Assembly (NCBI RefSeq): GCF_013408335.1
Contig: NZ_JACBZR010000001.1
Coordinates: 1,178,001 to 1,242,000 of the forward strand
Reading direction: 5' to 3'
DNA length: 64,000 bases
Source of the DNA: Nocardioides panzhihuensis
Lineage (GTDB): Bacteria > Actinomycetota > Actinomycetes > Propionibacteriales > Nocardioidaceae
This document shows, in pieces, positions 51,298 to 59,234 of the stretch. Positions within the stretch are counted from its first letter, which is position 1. Each line of letters opens with the position of its first letter. The notes under the pieces were generated by a model. The model had not been told where the DNA came from, ran no database searches, and worked only from the letters and a program-made list of their open reading frames with translations. The translations under genes were made by a program, and so were the position numbers.

Positions 51298-52763
51298 GCC
51301 CACTGTCGGGAGCGCTCGACGGCCCTGGTCCAGGAGGCGTACGCCTCGTCGGCCGCATCGCGACGCGACGCGTCGGGGGAGAAGGTGCGGTCCAGCGCCC
51401 AGGTCTCGCGGATCTCGTCGAACGAGGACCACACGCCGACCCCGAGCCCGGCCAGGAACGCCGCACCCAGACCCGTCGTCTCGACGTAGCGGGGGCGGGA
51501 GACGTCGACCCCGAGCTGGTCTGCCTGGAGCTGGCACAGCATGTTGTTGGCCGCCGCACCGCCGTCGACGTTGAGCGAAGCGACCGGAGTGGGCATGGTC
51601 GCCATCACGTCGCGCACCTCGAAGGTGATCGCCTCCAGGGTCGCCCGGACGATGTGGGCACGGGTCGTGCCTCGGGTGATGCCGATGATGGTGCCGCGGG
51701 CATCGGGATCCCAGTGGGGCGCACCGAGACCGGTCAGCGCGGGCACGAAGACGACCCCCTCGGAGGAGGCGACCGTGCGAGCGAGGGCCTCGGTCTCCGC
51801 GGCCGAGCCGATGATCTGCAGCCCGTCACGCAGCCACTGCACCGCGGCGCCGGTCACGAAGATCGAGCCCTCCAGGACGTAGGTGACCTCTCCGGAGGGG
51901 GACATCCAGCCCGGCGAGGTGAGCAGTCCGGAGTCCGACCGCTGCGGTGTGGTGCCGGTGTTGGTCAGCACGAAGGATCCGGTGCCGTAGGTGCACTTGG
52001 AGTCACCGACCTCGAATGCGGCCTGCCCGAACAGCGCGGCCTGCTGGTCGCCTGCCACACCGGCGATCGGCAGCGAGAGATCCAGAAAGGAGCGCGGGTC
52101 GGTGGCGACCCCTTCGCTCCAGTTGGGGCCGATCTCCGGCAGCGCGTCGCGGGGCACGCCGAAGAGCGAGCACAGCTCGTCGGACCAGTCGTTGGTGTTG
52201 ATGTCGAACAGCAGCGTCCGCGAGGCGTTCGAGACGTCGGAGACGTGGTGCAGCCCGCGGGTCATCCGGGCGATCAGGTACGAGTCGACGGTGCCGATGG
52301 CGTAGCGCCCCGACTCCACATGGGCCCAGGTGTGCGGCTCGTTCTCGCGGATCCAGGCCAGCTTGGTCGCGCTGAAGTACGGGTCCAGGCGGAGCCCGGT
52401 CAGCTCGCGGACGCGGGCGTCGTGCTCCGCCATCGAGGAGCACATCGCCGTCGTGCGACGGTCCTGCCACACGATCGCCCGCCGCGGCGAGCCCAGAGTC
52501 TCCCGGTCCCACAGCACGACCGTCTCGCGCTGGTTGGTGATCCCGATGCCGACGAGGTCGTCCTTGCCGTGGGCGGCCAGCACCGTACGGCACGCCTCCA
52601 GGGTGGCCTGCCAGACCCCCTCCGGCACGTGCTCGACCCAGCCCGGGCTGGGAAAGTGCTGGTCGAACTCCTCATAGCCCCTGGCCGCCACCTCGCCCTT
52701 CTCGGTGACGATCAGCGCGGTGACACCGGTGGTGCCGGCGTCGATGGCGAGGATCGCGCTCAT
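51294..52763 (-). CDS. glpK: Glycerol kinase
   Basis: This 489-residue FGGY kinase begins ILAIDAGTTGVTALIV (ATP-binding), followed by GWVEHVPEGVW, ITNQRETVVLWDRETL (substrate Arg/Glu), GTVDSYLIARMTRG, YGTGSFVLTNTG and NVDGGAAANNMLCQLQADQLG. It phosphorylates glycerol to glycerol-3-phosphate. No glycerol facilitator or dehydrogenase is adjacent. It lies between the DUF1028 gene, which it overlaps by four bases, and the small membrane protein, giving a three-gene operon read from about 53602. Confidence 0.95.
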   Translation of the reverse strand: MSAILAIDAGTTGVTALIVTEKGEVAARGYEEFDQHFPSPGWVEHVPEGVWQATLEACRTVLAAHGKDDLVGIGITNQRETVVLWDRETLGSPRRAIVWQDRRTTAMCSSMAEHDARVRELTGLRLDPYFSATKLAWIRENEPHTWAHVESGRYAIGTVDSYLIARMTRGLHHVSDVSNASRTLLFDINTNDWSDELCSLFGVPRDALPEIGPNWSEGVATDPRSFLDLSLPIAGVAGDQQAALFGQAAFEVGDSKCTYGTGSFVLTNTGTTPQRSDSGLLTSPGWMSPSGEVTYVLEGSIFVTGAAVQWLRDGLQIIGSAAETEALARTVASSEGVVFVPALTGLGAPHWDPDARGTIIGITRGTTRAHIVRATLEAITFEVRDVMATMPTPVASLNVDGGAAANNMLCQLQADQLGVDVSRPRYVETTGLGAAFLAGLGVGVWSSFDEIRETWALDRTFSPDASRRDAADEAYASWTRAVERSRQWA

Positions 52764-53602
52764 TTCGGGGTCCTGATGATGTCGAGGATGCGCCGGTCGA
52801 TCCAGGACAGGTCCTCGGCCACCCGCATCTCGTAGTTCTCGGTGGCGACCCAGGCGAGGAAGCCCGAGGCGCCCTGCGCCGCGGCGTACGTCTCCAGCTC
52901 GGCCTCGATCTGCGGGGTGACGGGCACCTTCTCGGCCTCGGTCGAGGCGGTCAGGTAGAGGTCGCTGAGGTCGAGGAGCCGCTTGAGCTCGGTGATCGGG
53001 GCGGCGTGGTCGTCGACTCGCAGGTCGGCCGCGATGTCGTCGTTGCCGCCGTAGCCGGCCTCCTCGCGCACGACCAGGAGGGCCGCGCTCTGCCGTCCGC
53101 GGCTGTCGCCGCCGGCCTCGTCGCCTGCGGCCAGGGCCGCCAGGAGCCGGCGCTGCAGAGGCTCCTCGGGCGAGGAGGCGAGCCAGGATGCCTCCATCGC
53201 CTCGACCACCTCGGGGCCGGTGAGGATGTTGCCCTGGATCGCGTACGCCCCGTCCTCGGTGGAGCCGGTCCGGCCGCCCGCCCAGTCATAGCAGGACGGC
53301 CCGGTGTGGGAGGCGGCGTTGCCGTCCACGTCGACGATGCCGACCTGGCGGTGGTCGCGGCGCTCGTCCTCCTCCAGGAGCCTCTCGAGGGCGACCGAAG
53401 CGGTCGCGCCCTCGTCGAGATGGGCGAGTGCGAGGCCCTTGTAGGCGACGTTTGCCTCCGCCTGGGTGGCGATGGCACCGACGCCCGCGACGGCGGCCGG
53501 GACCGCCGATCCGACGGCCAGGAACTTCGAAGCGACAGCCACACCCCAGGTGGGCTGGCCGGTGCCTGGGTCGACTGCTCTGGCGACGATGGAGAAGGTC
53601 AT
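52760..53602 (-). CDS. DUF1028 family protein (Ntn-hydrolase-like)
   Basis: This 280-residue protein begins MTFSIVARAVDPGTGQPTWGVAVASK, diagnostic of DUF1028, and keeps GVGAIATQAEANVAYKG and YAIQGNILTGPEVVEAM. The family has the fold of N-terminal nucleophile hydrolases, with Thr2 as a candidate nucleophile, but its reaction is not established. A C-terminal helical extension follows residue 210. It is the first gene of the glpK operon; a TAGGGT hexamer ends six bases before its ATG. Confidence 0.9.
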   Translation of the reverse strand: MTFSIVARAVDPGTGQPTWGVAVASKFLAVGSAVPAAVAGVGAIATQAEANVAYKGLALAHLDEGATASVALERLLEEDERRDHRQVGIVDVDGNAASHTGPSCYDWAGGRTGSTEDGAYAIQGNILTGPEVVEAMEASWLASSPEEPLQRRLLAALAAGDEAGGDSRGRQSAALLVVREEAGYGGNDDIAADLRVDDHAAPITELKRLLDLSDLYLTASTEAEKVPVTPQIEAELETYAAAQGASGFLAWVATENYEMRVAEDLSWIDRRILDIIRTPK

Positions 53603-53608
53603 GGCGCG

Positions 53609-53614
53609 ACCCTA
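53609..53614 (-). promoter_or_regulatory. Probable -10 box, leaderless, for the DUF1028-glpK operon
   Basis: TAGGGT on the minus strand ends six bases before the ATG at 53602. Confidence 0.45.
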
Positions 53615-53746
53615 TCCGTGAAATTTCGACCGGTTACGGCGTGTTGACGAATTGTCGTACACCTGACGGCAAGGTTGGGCTTTGATTGAGGGATCCCTTC
53701 ATCCCAATTTCGGAACTGAGTTTCGATCGTGACCAGGAAGGACGTC

Positions 53747-55210
53747 ATGACGACCCTGGCGAAAGAAGAAACACCCGAGCTGAAGAGAGTGATGGGGCCT
53801 TGGCTCCTGCTGCTCTTCATCGTCGGTGACATCCTGGGGGCCGGCGTCTACGCCGTGACCGGGACCATGGCCGGATACGTGGGCGGCATCTTGTGGTTGC
53901 CGTTCCTGCTCGCCTTCGTGGTGGCCACGATGACCGCGTTCTCCTACCTCGAGCTGGTGACGAAGTATCCCAGCGCCGCCGGTGCCGCGCTCTACACGCA
54001 CAAGGCGTTCGGCATCCACTTCCTCACCTTCATGGTGACCTTCGCGGTCGCCTGCTCGGGCATCACCAGCGCGTCGACCTCGGCCAACACGCTGGCGCAG
54101 AACTTCTTCGGCGGCCTGGAGATCAACGGCTGGATGGACGCGCCCAGCGAGGGTGCCGTCACGACCTTGGCGTTGGGGTTCATGGTCCTGCTCGCGCTGA
54201 TCAACCTGCGTGGCGTGGGCGAGAGCGTCAAGTTCAACATCATCCTGACCATCGTCGAGATGGTCGCGCTGAGCATCGTGATCGGCGTCGGCTTCTTCGT
54301 GATCGCCCAGGGCAAGGCCGACATGTCCGAGCTGATCTCCTTCGACGACTACAACAACATGGGCGTCGTCTTCGCGGTCACCGCGGCCACCTCGGTGGCG
54401 TTCTTCGCGATGGTCGGGTTCGAGGACGCGGTCAACATGGTCGAGGAGACCAAGGAGCCGGAGCGGATCTTCCCGCGCACCATGTTCATGGGCTTGGGCG
54501 CTGCCGCGCTCCTCTACATCCTGGTCGCCGTCTCGGTGGTCAGCGTGCTGAGCCCGGGTGAGCTCGAGGTGATCCGCGAGTCCGAGGGCCGAGCCCTGCT
54601 CGAGGTGGTCGGCAAGGGCGCTCCGGACTTCCCGATCGACAAGGTGTTCCCGTTCCTGGCGGTCTTCGCGGTCGCCAACACCGCACTGATCAACATGCTG
54701 ATGGCCAGCCGGCTGGTCTACGGCATGGCCAAGCAGCGGGTGCTCCCCAAGCAGCTGGGTGCGGTCCTGCCCGGCCGCCGCACGCCGTACATCGCGATCA
54801 TCTTCACCACGGTGATGGCGCTGGGGCTGATCTGGTACGTCTCCAGCGACCCCGACAGCAACATCGTCTCCAACCTCGGCTCCACCACCGCACTGCTCCT
54901 GCTGTGCGTGTTCGCGATCGTCAACATCGCCTGCACGGTGCTCCGCAACCGCCGCTCCGACTCCGGGAAGACGTTCTTCACCGCGCCGAGGTGGCTGCCG
55001 CCGATCGCTGCCCTGCTGTGCGTCTACCTGGCCGGGCCGTGGGTCGACCGCGACGGCATCGTCTACGAGATCGCCGGCGGCCTGATGGTCATCGGCGTGA
55101 TCCTGTGGGCGATCACCTGGCTGATCAACAAGTTCGCCAACAAGGAGGACGAGCCGCCGCACTTCCAGGACATCGAGCACATGGACGTCGACCCCACCGA
55201 CGACAAGTAA
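53747..55210 (+). CDS. APC-family amino acid permease
   Basis: This 487-residue permease has twelve membrane helices. FIVGDILGAGVYAVTGTMAG is the helix 1 substrate motif; later FFAMVGFEDAVNMVEETKEPER is the APC helix 6-7 signature. It imports or exchanges an amino acid of unknown identity. ATG 53747 follows AGGAAGGA by four bases; GTG 53729 would add six residues. The C-terminus is acidic. A hairpin at 55231-55265 closes the gene. Confidence 0.92.
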   Translation: MTTLAKEETPELKRVMGPWLLLLFIVGDILGAGVYAVTGTMAGYVGGILWLPFLLAFVVATMTAFSYLELVTKYPSAAGAALYTHKAFGIHFLTFMVTFAVACSGITSASTSANTLAQNFFGGLEINGWMDAPSEGAVTTLALGFMVLLALINLRGVGESVKFNIILTIVEMVALSIVIGVGFFVIAQGKADMSELISFDDYNNMGVVFAVTAATSVAFFAMVGFEDAVNMVEETKEPERIFPRTMFMGLGAAALLYILVAVSVVSVLSPGELEVIRESEGRALLEVVGKGAPDFPIDKVFPFLAVFAVANTALINMLMASRLVYGMAKQRVLPKQLGAVLPGRRTPYIAIIFTTVMALGLIWYVSSDPDSNIVSNLGSTTALLLLCVFAIVNIACTVLRNRRSDSGKTFFTAPRWLPPIAALLCVYLAGPWVDRDGIVYEIAGGLMVIGVILWAITWLINKFANKEDEPPHFQDIEHMDVDPTDDK

Positions 55211-55230
55211 CGGGGGCGACCTCGGTCGGG

Positions 55231-55265
55231 CCGGCGTACGTTCTCCCTCGGAGAGCGTGCGCCGG
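55231..55265 (+). terminator. Terminator hairpin after the amino acid permease
   Basis: CCGGCGTACGTTCTCC pairs with GGAGAGCGTGCGCCGG over 16 positions with two G-U pairs and a three-base loop. It begins 20 bases past the stop. Confidence 0.82.
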
Positions 55266-55310
55266 ACCTGCCGTGTCTGAGATGACTTCGTGACAACCGG
55301 ATGAGCCGCG

Positions 55311-55316
55311 TACCCT
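55311..55316 (+). promoter_or_regulatory. Probable -10 box, leaderless, for aroG
   Basis: TACCCT ends seven bases before GTG 55324. No ribosome-binding sequence lies between. Confidence 0.45.
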
Positions 55317-55323
55317 GAGGCTC

Positions 55324-56664
55324 GTGAACGACGCCTTCCCCTCCCTCGAGCAGCTGCACGCCATCGGAGCCCTTCAGCAGCCGACCTATTCGGACCCGGT
55401 CGCGCTGACCGCAGCGGTCGAGAAGCTGAGGAACCAGCCGCCGCTCGTCTTCGCGGGGGAGTGTGACCAGCTCAAGAGCTCGATCGCCGCCGCCGGCCGC
55501 GGCGAGGCGTTCATCCTGCAGGGCGGTGACTGCGCCGAGGTCTTCGCGGAGGCGACCGCAGACAACACCCGCAACAAGCTGCGGGTGCTGCTCCAGATGG
55601 CAGTGGTCCTGACGTACGCCGCCTCCGTCCCGGTCGTGAAGATCGGCCGGCTCGCGGGGCAGTACGCCAAGCCGCGCTCCTCCGACACCGAGACCCGCGA
55701 CGGCGTGACCCTGCCGGCCTACCGCGGCGACGCGGTCAACGGCTTCGAGTTCACCGAGAAGTCCCGGATCCCCGACCCGCAGCGGCTGCTGGACGTCTAC
55801 CACGCGTCCTCCTCGACGCTGAACCTCGTGCGCGCGTTCACCACCGGTGGCTACGCCGACCTGCGCCAGGTGCACACCTGGAACTCCGAGTTCGTGCGCA
55901 ACTCGCCCGTCGGCGCGAAGTACGAGGCGATGGGCTCCGAGATCGAGCGCGCGATCGCGTTCATGGAGGCCATCGGCGCCGACCCGGAGGAGTTCCACCG
56001 GGTCGACTTCTACTCCTCGCACGAGGCGCTGCTCCTCGAGTACGAGCACGCCATGACCCGCATCGACTCGCGCACCGAGACGCCGTACAACGTCTCCGGC
56101 CACTTCGTCTGGATCGGTGAGCGCACCCGGCAGCTAGACGGCGCGCACGTGGAGTACTTCCGCCACCTCAACAACCCGATCGGCTGCAAGCTCGGCCCCA
56201 CCGCGACACCCGACGACGCGCTCGCGCTGGCCGCCAAGCTCAACCCCAAGAACGAGGAGGGCCGGCTGACCTTCATCACCCGCTTCGGTGCGGGGAAGGT
56301 GCGTGACGGGCTGCCCGGGCTGGTTGAGAAGATCACCGCCGAGGGCGTCAACGTCACCTGGATCTCCGACCCGATGCACGGCAACACCTTCTCCACCTCC
56401 AACGGCTACAAGACCCGCCGCTTCGAGGACGTCCTCGACGAGGTCCAGGGCTTCTTCGACGTCCACCACGCCCTCGGCACCGTCCCCGGCGGCATCCTGG
56501 TCGAGAACACCGGCGACGACGTCACCGAGATCATCGGCGGCGGCGAGGAGCTCGACGAGGCCGGCCTCGTGCACCGCTACGAGTCCGTCGTCGACCCGCG
56601 CCTCAACCGCGTCCAGTCGCTCGAGATGGCCTTCCAGGTCGCGGAGATGCTCAGGTCTCGCTGA
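55324..56664 (+). CDS. aroG: Class II 3-deoxy-7-phosphoheptulonate (DAHP) synthase
   Basis: This 446-residue plant-type (class II) DAHP synthase joins phosphoenolpyruvate and erythrose-4-phosphate, the first step of the shikimate pathway. Diagnostic stretches are AFILQGGDCAEVF (metal-site Cys), KIGRLAGQYAKPRSS, ITRFGAGKVRDGLP, WISDPMHGNTF and GGILVENTGDDVTE, ending with MAFQVAEML. M. tuberculosis aroG (Rv2178c) occupies the same place. The 3' end overlaps the convergent GNAT gene by 14 bases. Confidence 0.96.
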   Translation: MNDAFPSLEQLHAIGALQQPTYSDPVALTAAVEKLRNQPPLVFAGECDQLKSSIAAAGRGEAFILQGGDCAEVFAEATADNTRNKLRVLLQMAVVLTYAASVPVVKIGRLAGQYAKPRSSDTETRDGVTLPAYRGDAVNGFEFTEKSRIPDPQRLLDVYHASSSTLNLVRAFTTGGYADLRQVHTWNSEFVRNSPVGAKYEAMGSEIERAIAFMEAIGADPEEFHRVDFYSSHEALLLEYEHAMTRIDSRTETPYNVSGHFVWIGERTRQLDGAHVEYFRHLNNPIGCKLGPTATPDDALALAAKLNPKNEEGRLTFITRFGAGKVRDGLPGLVEKITAEGVNVTWISDPMHGNTFSTSNGYKTRRFEDVLDEVQGFFDVHHALGTVPGGILVENTGDDVTEIIGGGEELDEAGLVHRYESVVDPRLNRVQSLEMAFQVAEMLRSR

Positions 56665-57124
56665 GAGACCAGGCGAGCTGCATGATCTCCTCGCCGTCGC
56701 GGAGGGTGCTGCGGTTGCTGGTGTCGGTGAAGCCGGTGCGCTCGTAGAGACGCTGGGCGCGCCGGTTGTCGGTGCGGGTCCACACGCTGAGGCCCTCCCA
56801 GCCGCGTGACTGGAGGTCGCGGATCATCTCGGTGCCGACGTGGGAGCCCCAGACGGCGGGGTCGACGAAGACCATCGAGAGGTGGCCGTAGCCGGGTAGC
56901 GGCACGCCGTCGACGTGGTAGGTCTCGGCCACCAGCATCCCCGCGGGGCGGGGGCCGTAGTGGGCGAGCAGCGCGAGCTCGGCGGTGTCCAGCTTCTCCT
57001 GGATCCTGCGGATCCGGGCCTCGGTGGCGGTGCGACGGCGAGCGGCGTTGGCTGCCCGCCAGACGTCGACGGCGACGGCGCGCTGCTCGGCGCTGTCGAT
57101 CTCGGCGACGATGATTCTCGGCAT
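56651..57124 (-). CDS. GNAT-family N-acetyltransferase
   Basis: This 157-residue protein shows the GNAT fold: YGHLSMVFVDPAVWGSHVGTEMIRDL holds the acetyl-CoA pyrophosphate loop, and VWTRTDNRRAQRLYERTGF is the typical C-terminal motif. Substrate unknown. ATG 57124 was chosen over upstream candidates because it gives a normal N-terminus (MPRIIVAEIDSAEQ); the frame is open to 57205. It is 17 bases past the stop of the Pro-rich membrane-protein gene, so the two may be co-transcribed. Confidence 0.85.
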   Translation of the reverse strand: MPRIIVAEIDSAEQRAVAVDVWRAANAARRRTATEARIRRIQEKLDTAELALLAHYGPRPAGMLVAETYHVDGVPLPGYGHLSMVFVDPAVWGSHVGTEMIRDLQSRGWEGLSVWTRTDNRRAQRLYERTGFTDTSNRSTLRDGEEIMQLAWSLSET

Positions 57125-57141
57125 ATACAGGTGGCCAGGAC

Positions 57142-58263
57142 CTACAGCGTCATCAGCCAGACGCCGAGCACGAGCATGACGATCATGAAGATCGCACCCA
57201 CCCACAGCAGCACGATCCAGGTCGAGGGGTTGTCCTCGGCCTCGCCGGCCATCAGCGAGGAGACGTACTCCTGCTGCGCTCCGTAGTCACCGAAGTCCTG
57301 CTCGAGCGGCTCCGGCTCGGCGGCGTACCCGTGGCCGGCCTGCCAGTCGTCAGAGCCTTCGGTGGCGAAGGCCTCCTCGGCGTAGCCGGTCGCATAGGCG
57401 GGCTCGGCGTCGTGGACCTGCCCGGACGGGATCGCCTCCGACGGCGGGGCCCAGTGACGTACCTTCCCGTTCCGCGACTCCTGAACAAGGACCCCTGAGG
57501 GCTCGACGAAGGGCCGGTACGCCGCTTCGGCGGTGGCCTCGGAGATCGGCTCGGGCGCGGGGTCCGGGACGGGCTCGGGCCCGGGGAGCGGACCCGGCTC
57601 GGGGTCGGGAACGGGAACGGGCCCGGGGAGCGGACCCGGCTCGGGGACGGGGTCGGGCGTCGGCTCGGGCTCCGGGACCGGCTTCGGCTCCGGGAAGGGC
57701 GACGGCTCCGGGGCCGGGATCACCGCGTCCGCCGCGACAGGCGCCTGCGCAGGCGGTGGGGCGGTCGGTGGTGCGTACGCCGTACGGATCGCGGTGGCCT
57801 CGGTCGGCTCGTCGGTGTCGAGCCGCTCCTCGACGTCGGGGGACGTGCGCCTCGAGGTGCGCTCGGTGGGCTCGTCCTCTGGGGTCTTGGCCGAGACCGA
57901 CGAGGCCGGACCCGGCAGGTCGTCGTCGCCGTAGGCGCTGATCCTGGGCAGGCTCAGCGAGGTCTGCTCGGCCTCGGGCGCGTCGTCGACGGCCTCCGGG
58001 GCGACGGATGCGACCGGCTTCCGGATCACGGTGGACTCGTTGGGCTCATCGAGCTCATCGGGTTCGGGTGCGACGTCGTCGTTCGCAGCAGAGTGCATGC
58101 CTTCGGGCTTCGCTTCAGCACTGGACACGGGTGGCGTCCTTTCCTCTACATCGATGGAGTCGGCCTCGGCCGCTCGGTCGGGCTCCGTGGCGACCTCGAG
58201 GCCGCACATCGGACATGCCGGCTTGTCAGCGAGCCGGTGTCCACACTGTGCGCAGTTGGTCAT
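57142..58263 (-). CDS. Zinc-ribbon, Pro/Glu-rich, single-helix membrane protein
   Basis: A 373-residue protein. Residues 4-21 form a zinc ribbon (CAQCGH and CPMCG). A long acidic, disordered region follows, including a Pro-Glu-Pro stretch (about 175-240; EPGPLPGPVPVPDPEPGPLP). A membrane helix ends the chain (about 348-370), so most of it faces the cytoplasm if the ribbon is inside. The Pro-rich part contains a 29-bp exact DNA repeat (57576-57604 and 57618-57646). Many Thr/Ser sites in TVIRKP- and TEATAIRT-like contexts could be targets of the nearby kinase; that is inference. Function unknown. Confidence 0.78.
   Translation of the reverse strand: MTNCAQCGHRLADKPACPMCGLEVATEPDRAAEADSIDVEERTPPVSSAEAKPEGMHSAANDDVAPEPDELDEPNESTVIRKPVASVAPEAVDDAPEAEQTSLSLPRISAYGDDDLPGPASSVSAKTPEDEPTERTSRRTSPDVEERLDTDEPTEATAIRTAYAPPTAPPPAQAPVAADAVIPAPEPSPFPEPKPVPEPEPTPDPVPEPGPLPGPVPVPDPEPGPLPGPEPVPDPAPEPISEATAEAAYRPFVEPSGVLVQESRNGKVRHWAPPSEAIPSGQVHDAEPAYATGYAEEAFATEGSDDWQAGHGYAAEPEPLEQDFGDYGAQQEYVSSLMAGEAEDNPSTWIVLLWVGAIFMIVMLVLGVWLMTL
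57576..57646. repeat. 29-bp direct repeat inside the Pro-rich coding region
   Basis: Two identical 29-bp copies at 57576-57604 and 57618-57646, 42 bp apart, code for the repeated Glu-Pro-Gly-Pro-Leu-Pro-Gly-Pro motif. They are a likely site of length change by slippage or recombination. Confidence 0.85.
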
Positions 58264-58287
58264 GCCACCCCCAATGGCGTCGAAGAT

Positions 58288-59232
58288 TCACTCCCGTGCA
58301 GTCCCCAGCCTAGGTGACGTACCTTGACGGTGCGCCGATGCCCGCAGATCGCGGAGCAGCGCCATATCGGGGTTGTCCGCGTCGCGAGAGCCCGGAGTCT
58401 CCAGGATGAAGGGCACCCCGGCGGTCGCCGGGTGCGCGAAGAGCTCCTCGAAAGCGGGCGTGCCGATGTGGCCGCGACCGATCTGCTCGTGGCGGTCGAG
58501 ATGCTTGCCGCGTACGTCCTTGGAGTCGTTGGCATGGATCAGCCGGAGTCGCTCGGGGCCGCCGATCTCGACGATCCGGTCGACGCATGCGGTGGCCCCA
58601 CCCGGCTCGTCGAGCGGGGCGCCGGCGGCGAAGACATGGCAGGTGTCCAGGCAGATCCCGGCCTTGGGGTGGAAGTCGATGGCTCCGAGGTAGGTGGGCA
58701 GATCCTCCACGCCCGCGCACAGCGAGCGGCCCTGGCCGGCGGTCGGCTCCAGGAGCAGCCAGGGGGCGTCCTCGGCAGAGATGTCGTCGAGCACGGGGAG
58801 CAGCGCCTCGCGCACCTGCCTCATTGCGGCGGCGTGCTTCTCGACCGCATCCCCCTCGGGAGAGACGAACGAGCCGGTGTGGACGACGACGCCCTCGGCA
58901 CCGATGTCGGCCGCACGGCGCAGGTTGTGCGCGATCAGGGCGGCCGACCTCTCGTACGTCGCCGGGGTGGGTGAGCCGAGGTTGACCAGGTAGGGAGCGT
59001 GGATGAAGGCACGCATCCCGCGCCGCTCGATCTCGGCCCGGAAGGCTTTGTCCTCGGCCGGCTTCCCGGCCGAGAGCGCCCACCCCCGCGGGTTGCCGAC
59101 GAAGATCTGCAGGGTCTCGCCGCCGACCGCGTCGGTGTTGGCGAGGGCGCCGGCGACGAGGCCCTTGCCGACCTGTACGTGGGTGCCGATCGGGTTGCGG
59201 CCCTGCGGCGTCGAGAGGAGTTGCTGGGGCAA
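58288..59232 (-). CDS. nfo: Deoxyribonuclease IV (AP endonuclease, TIM barrel)
   Basis: This 314-residue protein has the endonuclease IV fold. Metal-site regions appear in IGTHVQVGKG (His), FIHAPYLVNLGSP (His), VVHTGSF (His), LLLEPTAGQG (Glu), GICLDTCHVFAAG (Asp, His), LIHANDSKDVRGKHLDRHEQIGRGHIG and ILETPG. It cuts DNA at abasic sites in base-excision repair. TTG 59232 is taken as start because the frame has no better one before the conserved IGTHV and it sits two bases after the pknL stop, so the two genes are coupled. Confidence 0.88.
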   Translation of the reverse strand: MPQQLLSTPQGRNPIGTHVQVGKGLVAGALANTDAVGGETLQIFVGNPRGWALSAGKPAEDKAFRAEIERRGMRAFIHAPYLVNLGSPTPATYERSAALIAHNLRRAADIGAEGVVVHTGSFVSPEGDAVEKHAAAMRQVREALLPVLDDISAEDAPWLLLEPTAGQGRSLCAGVEDLPTYLGAIDFHPKAGICLDTCHVFAAGAPLDEPGGATACVDRIVEIGGPERLRLIHANDSKDVRGKHLDRHEQIGRGHIGTPAFEELFAHPATAGVPFILETPGSRDADNPDMALLRDLRASAHRQGTSPRLGTARE

Positions 59233-59234
59233 GG

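Noticed and set aside
53644..53649. TTGACG as the -35 element of the amino acid permease promoter
   Set aside because: No acceptable -10 hexamer lies 16-18 bp downstream.
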